DNA of 5,523 bases from PNAI01 sp964575715 (GCA_964575715.1 CAZNSG010000095.1:1-5523), one strand, 5' to 3'. Counted from the first letter of the stretch, positions 1 to 4,675 are shown. Notes: a model not told the origin generated them from the sequence alone. Translations and numbers: made by a program.

Positions 1-1
1 G

Positions 2-121
2 TGGCTCAACCGTTGCCGCCGCCTCGCCAAGGACTGGGAAAATCTCAACCGCAACGCCCTCGCGTTCTTAAAACTCGCGTCCATCCGGCTCATGTTGCGG
101 AAGCTTTGTAATCCTTGCTGA
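2..121 (+). pseudogene. IS5-family transposase, C-terminal fragment
   Basis: Frame 2 reads through the last 39 residues of a transposase and stops with TGA at 119-121. The stretch WLNRCRRLAKDWENLN followed by ALAFLKLASIRLMLRKLCNP is the typical basic C-terminal tail of IS5-family DDE transposases, recognised from memory of the family. Only the tail lies in the window, because the gene enters from the left edge. The catalytic DDE residues are therefore not visible and it cannot be said whether the element is complete. The stop codon is six bases from the putative terminal inverted repeat, the normal arrangement at the right end of such an element. Confidence 0.85.
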
Positions 122-127
122 AGTTCT

Positions 128-138
128 GAGACGGACTC
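128..138 (+). repeat. Right terminal repeat of the IS5-family element
   Basis: GAGACGGACTC lies six bases after the transposase stop and is followed at once by TTA (139-141). The same pattern, GAGnCnGACTC then TTA, closes the short palindromic element at 2122-2132, which supports this as the IS right end with a three-base TTA target duplication. The left end is outside the window, so the matching repeat and duplication cannot be seen. Confidence 0.65.
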
Positions 139-326
139 TTAGTGGGGAAGCGTTATGTCAAGGCAATCGACAGAAAGACGATCCGGCAGGCGGTGAAGCC
201 GACACTTGCAAGAAGGCCGGAAAAACCCGAGTATTCAAGCAAGTTCGGGAGCCATCTGGAGAATTCCGGCTAGGACTGTCGAATACTATGACAGCGCGCC
301 TACATCCCAGCTGCTGGCTAAAATGC

Positions 327-349
327 CGGCGAATTAAAGAGATTCGCCG
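327..349 (+). promoter_or_regulatory. Hairpin presenting the Shine-Dalgarno of the patatin gene
   Basis: Two perfect 8-base arms, CGGCGAAT (327-334) and ATTCGCCG (342-349), flank the 7-base loop TAAAGAG. The loop and the adjoining A hold the only purine-rich ribosome binding candidate (AAGAGA, 337-342, seven bases before the ATG). The second arm ends one base before the start codon. In mRNA this would put the binding site in a loop with the start codon against the stem. The same 23-bp palindrome could instead be an operator. The symmetry is seen directly; either role is inferred. Confidence 0.4.
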
Positions 350-1558
350 ATGAGCCATCGAGTACACACTCGAACCAGTTCGTTGATCATTAGCGCAGGC
401 CTTGCGACAGCCCTCTTCGGCTGTGCCACGCTGGAACGCCTGCCGCGCGTGACTGTGTCCGAACTTCATCAGGTATCAATTCTGGGCATCACCGACGTTC
501 GGTTTTATCCAGATACCGACGCGAAGGCGCTTGAAGCGTTAGCGCTCAAGCTTTACGAGCGGCAGTTGAAATCTCGTGAGCACTCAGCGAAATCAGCCAG
601 CGCCGGCCACGCTCATTTTTTGGTGATCTCAGGCGGCGGCGACAACGGTGCCTTTGGCGCCGGACTTTTGACCGGCTGGAGCGCGCGCGGCGATCGTCCG
701 CAGTTCAACCTAGTCACCGGGATCAGTACAGGCGCCTTGACTGCACCGTTTGCGTTTCTAGGGGGCGAGTATGATTCAACTTTGAGAGAACTCTACACCC
801 GGACAAATGCCGGCGATGTGTTCACCAAAAGAACTGTATTCGCAGCCATTAGCGACGACGCGATGTCCGACACGTCGCCGCTTAAGAGTATGATTGCCCA
901 TTACCTCGACCAATCGATGATTGAGAAAATTGCCCAGGAATATGCGAAAGGACGGTTGCTTCTCATAGCAACGACTAACCTCGATCTGGGGCGAGCGGTC
1001 ATTTGGAATATTGGCGCAATCGCGGAAAGCAAGCACCCTGACGCTCGAGAGTTGATCTTGAAGATATTGCTCGCGTCGGCCGCCATCCCCGGCGCGTTCC
1101 CGCCGGTCATGTTCGATGTGGAGCTAAACGGCAAACCACTTCAAGAAATGCATGTCGATGGGGGGGCTTTGGCACAAGCATTTCTCTATCCAAGTTCACT
1201 CCATTTGAAGCGCCTCAGTCAAAGAAACAAGATCACACGAAAAAGAATTGTTTACATCATCCGGAACGGACGCCCCTTTAAGGATGAAGAAAGTGTCAAA
1301 CGGCAGACTTTATCAGTCGCGATGCAAGCCATTTCAACGATGACCACATCGAGTGGCGTGAATGACACCTATCGGATTTATCTGACAGCCAAGAGAGATG
1401 GCATCGACTACAATCTGGCCTTCATTGATGACGGCTTCACCGTGCCTTACAAAGATCCGTTCGACCAAGGCTATATGCAAGCGCTGTTTGATTATGGATA
1501 TCAAAAAGGCTTGGCGGGCTATCCGTGGAGAAAAACGCCCTTCGGCTATACTGAATGA
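350..1558 (+). CDS. Patatin-like phospholipase, predicted lipoprotein
   Basis: This complete 402-residue protein belongs to the patatin-like phospholipase (acyl hydrolase) family, which uses a Ser-Asp dyad to cleave acyl esters of lipids. Residues 1-24 look like a signal peptide with a basic start, a hydrophobic core and the lipobox-like ALFGC. Cys25 would be lipidated after export, anchoring the enzyme in the outer or inner membrane. The oxyanion loop is SGGGDNGAFGAG (94-105), the nucleophile elbow is GISTG with Ser126 (124-128), a family-typical ASAAIPGAFPPV follows at 242-253, and the catalytic Asp270 lies in VDGG. All key motifs are intact and the length is normal for bacterial lipoprotein members. 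The ATG at 350 is preferred because it gives the signal peptide and has AAGAGA seven bases upstream. The gene stands alone between an IS5 end and a decayed mobile gene, so it looks like cargo or a survivor in a damaged island. The substrate is unknown. Confidence 0.9.
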   Translation: MSHRVHTRTSSLIISAGLATALFGCATLERLPRVTVSELHQVSILGITDVRFYPDTDAKALEALALKLYERQLKSREHSAKSASAGHAHFLVISGGGDNGAFGAGLLTGWSARGDRPQFNLVTGISTGALTAPFAFLGGEYDSTLRELYTRTNAGDVFTKRTVFAAISDDAMSDTSPLKSMIAHYLDQSMIEKIAQEYAKGRLLLIATTNLDLGRAVIWNIGAIAESKHPDARELILKILLASAAIPGAFPPVMFDVELNGKPLQEMHVDGGALAQAFLYPSSLHLKRLSQRNKITRKRIVYIIRNGRPFKDEESVKRQTLSVAMQAISTMTTSSGVNDTYRIYLTAKRDGIDYNLAFIDDGFTVPYKDPFDQGYMQALFDYGYQKGLAGYPWRKTPFGYTE

Positions 1559-1896
1559 GTTTAATGTTCGCTTTCTCGTGGTGCGCTCGAACGCACTAGT
1601 GAGCGGTGAAGGAGAATTGCTGCGTTGCACTTGGTCGGCTTATGTGTAGATTTTCGGATGCCGGCGGAAGATGACGTGCCGCGTGCACCGAGCCCGGCGT
1701 CCGAAAATCTCCAAGGAACAAAATCGCGGAAAGGGGTACGTAGAGGGCGCGGCCCGCTTTATGGGGATTTGAGTAGCGCGCGTAATTCGAAGATCAAACG
1801 ATTTTCAGCGCCTGTTGTGCTCGAATGCCTCCACAACTTTCGCGTCACGGCACGAATATTGCTAAATAGGGGATTTGATTTTTTCGGTCTGTGTGA
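1559..1896. other. Gene-poor stretch between the patatin gene and the decayed mobile gene
   Basis: No convincing intact gene is seen here. A weak hairpin, GTGCG and CGCAC at 1581-1596, lies just after the patatin stop but has no following T-run. The strong inverted repeat at 1648-1710 is listed separately. From about 1810 to 1902 one plus frame reads VVLECLHNFRVTARILL, then GFDFFGLCDFK. This may be decayed upstream sequence of the replication-relaxation gene, because family members carry an H-x-x-x-V-x-D/E-x-R stretch before the conserved LEADRG. That alignment is from memory and weak. Confidence 0.4.
1648..1710. repeat. 17-bp inverted repeat with 29-base spacer
   Basis: AGATTTTCGGATGCCGG (1648-1664) and CCGGCGTCCGAAAATCT (1694-1710) are complementary at 16 of 17 positions. 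No T-run follows, so a simple intrinsic terminator is unlikely. The outer bases, TGT before the left arm (1645-1647) and CCA after the right arm, would fit two ends of a TG...CA insertion element brought together by internal deletion. That reading is a guess. Confidence 0.6.
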
Positions 1897-2472
1897 TTTC
1901 AAATAGTTACGTGTGGCAAAAATAGCACGTCCTATTTTGTCTTAGAGCCTGACTGAAAATGAAAGTGAGTCACATCAATGAGTTACGGAGCACGTTCGCA
2001 GGGAGAGGTCACCAGGCGACGCTTTCGGAAGCGCCAGAATTCCCACGCTTTCCGAAATTCGACGTACGCGGCGTCTCCGTTGTTCGTATCTGCAAGACAT
2101 TGATTTTGCTCGCTGCATTATGAGTCAGACTCTTAGAGGCTGATCGAGGAAACGAACCAATCAAACGAACGAACCTAAACCAAACGAGCTACCTCAGAAA
2201 ACTTCTCCAATATCGGCACGTCTTTGCAAACCGCACCTATCAAACTCAATGGGGCATTCCGTCTTTGCTCATCCTCAACGTGATGACCAGTAAAGAACAT
2301 TGCACTCACGTCATGGAACTACGGGCTAGCATGGAAGGAAAGCCCCGTTCCCTCCTCTTCAAAGCCCTCCCGATTTTAGGTTCATGGGAGAAATACCCCG
2401 AAACCGCTCCTGCATCTACTCGACGACCCATGGCAAAGGGTTAGCCACGAGCCGCTCAAAATCCAACCCTAG
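1897..2472 (+). pseudogene. Replication-relaxation family protein, broken by a MITE and a frameshift
   Basis: Frame 3 before the MITE ends in KNSTSYFVL, with the Leu codon TTA at 1942-1944. After the MITE the second TTA (2133-2135) leads into EADRGNEPI. Joined, the sequence reads the conserved FVLEADRGNEP core, then YLRKLLQYRHVFANRTYQTQ, WGIPSLLILNVMTSKEH and SLLFKALPILGSWEKYPE. This resembles the C-terminal half of the replication-relaxation family (PF13814), found on plasmids and integrative elements and linked to DNA relaxation or replication. The frame then hits TAG at 2442-2444. The neighbouring frame continues LLHLLDDPWQRVSHEPLKIQP to TAG at 2470-2472, which looks like the true C-terminus, so a one-base frameshift lies near 2400-2412. 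A TGA at 1894-1896 closes the frame upstream and the N-terminal half is lost or unrecognisable. The small ORF at 2490 follows as its usual close partner. The family call is from memory. Confidence 0.75.
1945..2132. mobile_element. 188-bp palindromic MITE with TTA target duplication
   Basis: The ends are GAGCCTGACTG (from 1945) and its partner ending CAGACTC at 2132. The outer roughly 36 bases of each side are imperfect inverted repeats; for example CAATG at 1976-1980 answers CATTG at 2098-2102. TTA flanks both sides (1942-1944 and 2133-2135). The symmetry continues to the centre: TTTCGGAAGCG (2023-2033) pairs with CGCTTTCCGAAA (2046-2057) with one bulge around a GAATTC core, so the whole element folds back on itself. 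It has no coding capacity. Its ends resemble the terminal repeat at 128-138 next to the IS5-family transposase, and three-base TNA duplications are known for the IS427 group of IS5. Mobilisation in trans by such a transposase is the likely origin. It sits inside the replication-relaxation gene. Confidence 0.85.
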
Positions 2473-2481
2473 AAAGGAGGG
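2473..2481 (+). promoter_or_regulatory. Strong ribosome binding site for the small ORF
   Basis: AAAGGAGGG is a near-perfect Shine-Dalgarno match with an eight-base spacer to the ATG at 2490. It starts right after the pseudogene stop at 2472, so the two genes were a tightly spaced operon. This site fixes the start of the small ORF. Confidence 0.8.
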
Positions 2482-2489
2482 AATAGCGC

Positions 2490-2582
2490 ATGGACACCCA
2501 CAAGCTACGTGACCTACTCGACCAGCGAGACGCAATCGACGCTGAAATTACCGCCATGGTAGCGTCCAATTGCCCTGCGTGA
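2490..2582 (+). pseudogene. Small ORF after the replication-relaxation gene, 3' end replaced
   Basis: The frame encodes 30 residues, starting MDTHKLRDLLDQRDAIDAEI, a charged, probably helical stretch rich in Leu, Arg and Asp. It starts with ATG after an excellent ribosome binding site, 17 bases past the pseudogene stop. Short proteins with this kind of LRDL..QRD.IDAEI opening often follow replication-relaxation genes in mobile elements (from memory), and they normally continue into a basic tail. Here, after codon 23 (Met, 2556-2558), the sequence becomes the reverse complement of integrase coding sequence. The last seven residues, VASNCPA, are therefore read-through and not native. The function of the family is unknown. 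The fragment might still be translated, but no activity can be inferred. Confidence 0.55.
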
Positions 2583-2732
2583 ATTGTGCAGTTTGAGAAT
2601 GAATGTCTTTGCTCCTCCTTGGGAGATGCGACAACCAAAAGCAGGAAGTTTGTTATCCCAATAGTCAACGGTGCCGCGCTCAGGTGGCTCGAAAGACCGT
2701 AAGCTCACATCTGAAAGAGCAATCTTTGGCAC
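2559..2732 (-). pseudogene. Phage-type tyrosine integrase, N-terminal stump
   Basis: Reading leftward from GTG at 2730-2732, the first 58 residues match the N-terminal arm-binding domain (DUF4102 type) of P4-like integrases: MPKIALSDVSLRSFEPPERG, then DYWDNKLPAFGCRISQGG, KTFILKL and RRAIGRY. The family is recognised from memory. GTG is chosen because TAA lies directly upstream in frame and no better start exists. After IGRY the frame runs into the antisense of the small ORF and ends at TAG about 15 codons later. The core-binding and catalytic domains, including the Arg-His-Arg-Tyr active site, are missing. The start codon overlaps a pair of putative arm-type repeats (2725-2743), as expected for an integrase that binds near its own promoter. 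It cannot be catalytically active. Confidence 0.8.
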
Positions 2733-2743
2733 TTATTTGGCAC
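2725..2743. repeat. Putative integrase arm-site pair A
   Basis: TTTGGCAC occurs at 2725-2732 and again at 2736-2743, an 11-bp period. On the minus strand this reads GTGCCAAA twice, overlapping the integrase start codon. The same motif pair recurs inverted at 2924-2942. Confidence 0.5.
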
Positions 2744-2923
2744 CTAAAAACCCCGTGCTGGGGTGGGCCGAGGGAACCTTCTGCAATTGATGATTGCTAG
2801 CCTTTTCGGAGCGACGACGCCGGCGTTGACACCGTGTGCCAAACCGATCGCGGAAAGAGTGACAATCGCAATTCCGCTCGGTATATCGTCCATACCTCCT
2901 CATGGTGCTGGGCGTTGGTCTCA

Positions 2924-2942
2924 GGTGCCAAATCGGTGCAAA
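2924..2942. repeat. Putative integrase arm-site pair B
   Basis: GGTGCCAAA (2924-2932) and GGTGCAAA (2935-2942) have an 11-bp period on the plus strand. The pair is the inverted counterpart of pair A at 2725-2743, about 180 bp away. It ends about 55 bp before tRNA-Thr. Confidence 0.45.
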
Positions 2943-2997
2943 CAGGTCAAGAGTCGAGGCGGTAGGTATCGCATAAGATGCTGATATATCTAAGAAA

Positions 2998-3073
2998 GCC
3001 GCAATAGCTCAGTTGGTAGAGCACATCATTCGTAATGATGGGGTCGGGGGTTCGAGTCCCTCTTGCGGCACCA
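2998..3073 (+). tRNA. tRNA-Thr (anticodon CGT)
   Basis: This is a complete 76-base cloverleaf. The acceptor stem GCCGCAA/TTGCGGC pairs at seven of seven positions. The D arm is GCTC/GAGC with AGTTGGTA between. The anticodon stem CATCA/TGATG encloses the loop TTCGTAA, giving anticodon CGT. A five-base variable loop precedes the T arm with TTCGAGT, and the discriminator A is followed by an encoded CCA (3071-3073). It reads ACG codons; cells with a U34 threonine tRNA can usually spare it, which suits an integration target. It lies between putative integrase arm-site pairs B and C, so its 3' end could be an attachment core, but no second copy of its 3' end is present in the window. Confidence 0.97.
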
Positions 3074-3100
3074 GCACTTAGCTACAATTGGCAATGCTCT

Positions 3101-3119
3101 TAGGCACCGCCTAGGCACC
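3101..3119. repeat. Putative integrase arm-site pair C
   Basis: TAGGCACC occurs at 3101-3108 and 3112-3119, again with an 11-bp period, 28 bp after the tRNA-Thr CCA end. On the minus strand both units read GGTGCC, as in pairs A and B. The same bases form a 7-bp hairpin (3099-3105 with 3109-3115, one T-G wobble) without a T-run, so a tRNA terminator role is possible but weak. Confidence 0.4.
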
Positions 3120-3277
3120 ACCAAAGGCCTAGTCCGTTCACACGTAATTGAAGCCCGGGTTCGTCGCACAATGCCCTGCGATTCCATTCTCAAGATTTGC
3201 TGAAAGAAGCGGAGTCGCTATCGCCCGGCGTTTGCCGTCAGAGCACTACTGGTGCGATCAGATTGGCGGCGCAGAAT

Positions 3278-3321
3278 GCGGCTTAGGAAACCGCTGCTCT
3301 ATCCTGCTGAGCTACGGGACC
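3278..3321 (-). pseudogene. tRNA-Arg (anticodon CCT), 5' half only
   Basis: On the minus strand from 3321 the sequence starts GGTCCCGTAGCTCAGC and continues through D arm GCTC/GAGC. The anticodon stem is GCGGT/GCCGC around the loop TTCCTAA, giving anticodon CCT (Arg, AGG codons). After the anticodon stem the sequence becomes unrelated: no T arm, no TTCGA and no CGGGACC acceptor strand follow. The fragment is about 44 bases and cannot make a tRNA. The break just after the anticodon loop is the classic crossover region of tyrosine integrases that use tRNA genes. Confidence 0.85.
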
Positions 3322-3417
3322 ATGCCTGAAAAATAAGGGTTTGTGAATCCCCGAAATTTCCTAGGCTCAGTATAGGCTCCACCAAGCCATATCCTTCCTA
3401 CTAGCACGGTGAACGGT

Positions 3418-3454
3418 TTGGGAAGCTGCCGTTCTACCATTGAACTACGCCCGC
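3418..3454 (-). pseudogene. tRNA-Gly (anticodon CCC), 5' half only
   Basis: On the minus strand from 3454 the sequence has acceptor GCGGGCG, TA, D arm GTTC/GAAC with AATGGTA, then the anticodon 5' strand GCAGC and loop TTCCCAA, giving anticodon CCC (Gly, GGG codons). The expected 3' strand GCTGC is replaced by ACCGT, and no T arm or acceptor 3' strand follows. The break is exactly at the 3' edge of the anticodon loop. It lies 96 bases upstream of the tRNA-Arg half in the same orientation. Confidence 0.85.
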
Positions 3455-3498
3455 AAAGGCCGATATTTGTTGCGTTCTTATGAATTTGCCGGATCGCC

Positions 3499-3522
3499 AG
3501 TCTCTTTTTAGTCTCTCTTTTT
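3499..3522. repeat. Short tandem repeat, AGTCTC plus T-run
   Basis: AGTCTCTTTTT (3499-3509) is followed at once by AGTCTCTCTTTTT (3510-3522). It lies about 45 bases upstream of the tRNA-Gly half as read on the minus strand. No function is evident. Confidence 0.5.
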
Positions 3523-3772
3523 AGCTCGGCGACCCTGTGTATCACAAGTCTGTGAATCGCCTTCTGAGGAAGCCTTCAATCTCGGCGAGTTGTTGGCATT
3601 CCTGCACAGGCAGTGTGGCCGCATGATTGCGCGGCAGAGCCGGCGGTCGGTGCATTCCAGATTCCGCGAGGCGAGTTCGTACGCACTGAAAGACGCGATT
3701 GATTTCAAACGAATTTCGTCTGGCGGTGCCTCAATGGTTCCACCATGGCTCCGTTTCCACATCCCACTCATC

Positions 3773-3805
3773 GAACCGGACGAGCAGATTTCCCGCATCC
3801 GACTC
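3773..3805 (-). ncRNA. Group II intron domain V
   Basis: The 33-base hairpin begins GAGTCGGA and ends TCCGGTTC on the minus strand; these arms pair over eight positions with two wobbles, and a GAAA lies in the terminal loop. This is the catalytic heart of group II ribozymes. The usual AGC triad reads AGT here, so its C-G pair becomes a T-G wobble. The bulge reads TCG where ACG is usual in relatives as I remember them. Both changes suggest weakened or lost activity. Confidence 0.75.
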
Positions 3806-3817
3806 TCGGACAAGACT

Positions 3818-3953
3818 TCACGCCTTCGCTTTCGCGTGCAACGCCATCTGCAGTTTCTGAACACTCGTCGGAGTTGATAGGTTGCCCTATCTCCCGGTCC
3901 TTCACCACGTATTGCGTCTGTCTTGAACTGAGGTCCCTTCCCTCCACCGGCAT
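3818..3953 (-). pseudogene. Group II intron-encoded protein, N-terminal remnant
   Basis: From ATG at 3953 the minus strand reads MPVEGRDLSSRQTQYVVKD then REIGQPINSD, a recognisable N-terminal start of group II intron reverse transcriptases. A one-base insertion near 3874 shifts the frame. The next frame continues VQKLQMALHAKAKA, the expected following residues, and then meets TGA at 3820-3818. The 136-base length equals 45 codons plus one base, in line with a single insertion. All RT motifs, the YADD active site, the maturase domain and any endonuclease domain are absent. The sequence after the TGA joins directly to the RNA just before domain V. The internal deletion removed the whole enzyme, so any splicing or mobility would need help in trans. 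Confidence 0.7.
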
Positions 3954-4530
3954 TACCCGGCCTTCAGCGGTACTACGAACCTCTCCGCCACCCCAGAGCA
4001 CCCGGCCTGTCCCTCGCGGGCCTCCGGTTGGTCATCGCTGACCACGCCTTGGGGCTTCCCGTGTTTCGTGCGCTTTCCTTGTGTACATGCTGCCGCCACT
4101 ACCCCGGCGCAGCGTCTGGGCGTACTGCTTCGCTCATTTCATCCAGACGTATCAGCCTTCCCCGAAAGGGTTGTCGGGTCGGCCTGCGCATTGTCCTTTT
4201 CGAGGCTTGCTCGGCGTTCACTCGCGTTGCGGCCTGCACACTCGCGCTGTCACCAATTCGTGACACGCTAATCGAAGGCTTCAGCCATTTCGTTTCCTCC
4301 ATGACTGCTCCGGTTGCTTCCGGCTGGAGCGGTCGCCGGGTGGGACTTGCACCCACTGGAGAACGCCGCCTTGTCACGGCGCACACCCAGAGCAGACATT
4401 CGGAGAGGTCGTTCGAATGCAATGCGCTCTCATCAACGAAAGAAATAATACCCGAGTAGACAAAATACGATGATGATGCTCGTCAGGCTGACCGCCAATA
4501 AAAACACTATACCCCGACTCATTGAAGAGC

Positions 4531-4657
4531 CGAGAGAACTTTCTTGCATTTTCCAATCGGGCTTGGCCTGATGCCTGCAACGCCACCTTCACCGCTCGCT
4601 CGGAGCAGGGCCCATTACGGCATCTAGGCCAAGCCCTATTGAAAAATTATTCTCTCG
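4531..4657. repeat. Long imperfect palindrome between intron and radical-SAM remnant
   Basis: The core arms are CAATCGGGCTTGGCCTGATGCC (4554-4575) against the stretch at 4619-4641, which differ by one substitution and one extra base. The symmetry extends outward through T-rich flanks to CGAGAGAA (4531-4538) and TTCTCTCG (4650-4657). The 43-base centre has its own short hairpin (GCTC...GAGC). It lies 19 bases past the stop of the minus-strand radical-SAM gene. It has no T-run suited to an intrinsic terminator and no coding capacity, so a decayed MITE-like or other fold-back element is the better guess. Confidence 0.6.
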
Positions 4658-4675
4658 TACTCGATGGACGCTTCA

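Larger units (their letters stand above)
3714..4384 (-). mobile_element. Group II intron derivative lacking most of its reverse transcriptase
   Basis: The minus strand from 4384 starts GTGCGCC, a group II 5' consensus (GUGYG), and soon reads GTGGGTGCAAGTCCCACC, a common motif of these introns. Domain I continues to an EBS1 candidate GCCCAGA (4121-4115). It pairs over seven bases, including one terminal wobble, with TCTGGGT (4391-4385), which lies directly upstream of the 5' splice site and would be IBS1. A remnant of the intron-encoded protein follows (3953-3818), then domain V (3805-3773) and the start of domain VI. About 671 bases remain, where a full element of this type needs about 2 kb. 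The whole RT and maturase region is missing. The 3' end is unresolved: recognisable sequence fades near 3714, so domain VI may be truncated. An alternative start two bases upstream (GTGTG) also fits the consensus, but the EBS1 pairing favours 4384. Confidence 0.8.

Noticed and set aside
776..1134. Two minus-strand open frames inside the patatin gene
   Set aside because: They are shadows of the plus-strand gene, whose catalytic motifs are all intact in its own frame.
1581..1596. Hairpin GTGCG/CGCAC shortly after the patatin stop, as an intrinsic terminator
   Set aside because: The stem is only five base pairs and no T-run follows.
2814..2840. GCCGGCGTTGACACC followed by GTGTGCCAAA, resembling an IS21-type end or a promoter with a TTGACA box
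   Set aside because: No -10 box lies at proper spacing and no second IS21-type repeat is present nearby. A single GTGCCAAA unit here lacks the 11-bp partner seen in pairs A-C.
2763..2984. A 73-codon plus-strand open frame upstream of tRNA-Thr
   Set aside because: It has no ribosome binding site and no recognisable domain, and it covers the putative integrase arm-site region.
3312..3545. A 77-codon minus-strand open frame containing GRSSMVERQLPKP
   Set aside because: This is the translation of the tRNA-Gly 5' half and its flank, a well-known false ORF type over tRNA-Gly genes.
3508..3864. A 118-codon minus-strand open frame with SRMREICSSGSMSGMWKRS
   Set aside because: That peptide is the translation of group II intron domain V and VI RNA, not a protein gene.
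4028..4459. A 143-codon plus-strand open frame, with shorter overlapping frames, containing segments such as GWSGRRVGLAPTGERRL
   Set aside because: It lies antisense to domains I-III of the group II intron. Such frames are often annotated as hypothetical proteins because the intron RNA is conserved. There is no ribosome binding site or recognisable domain.
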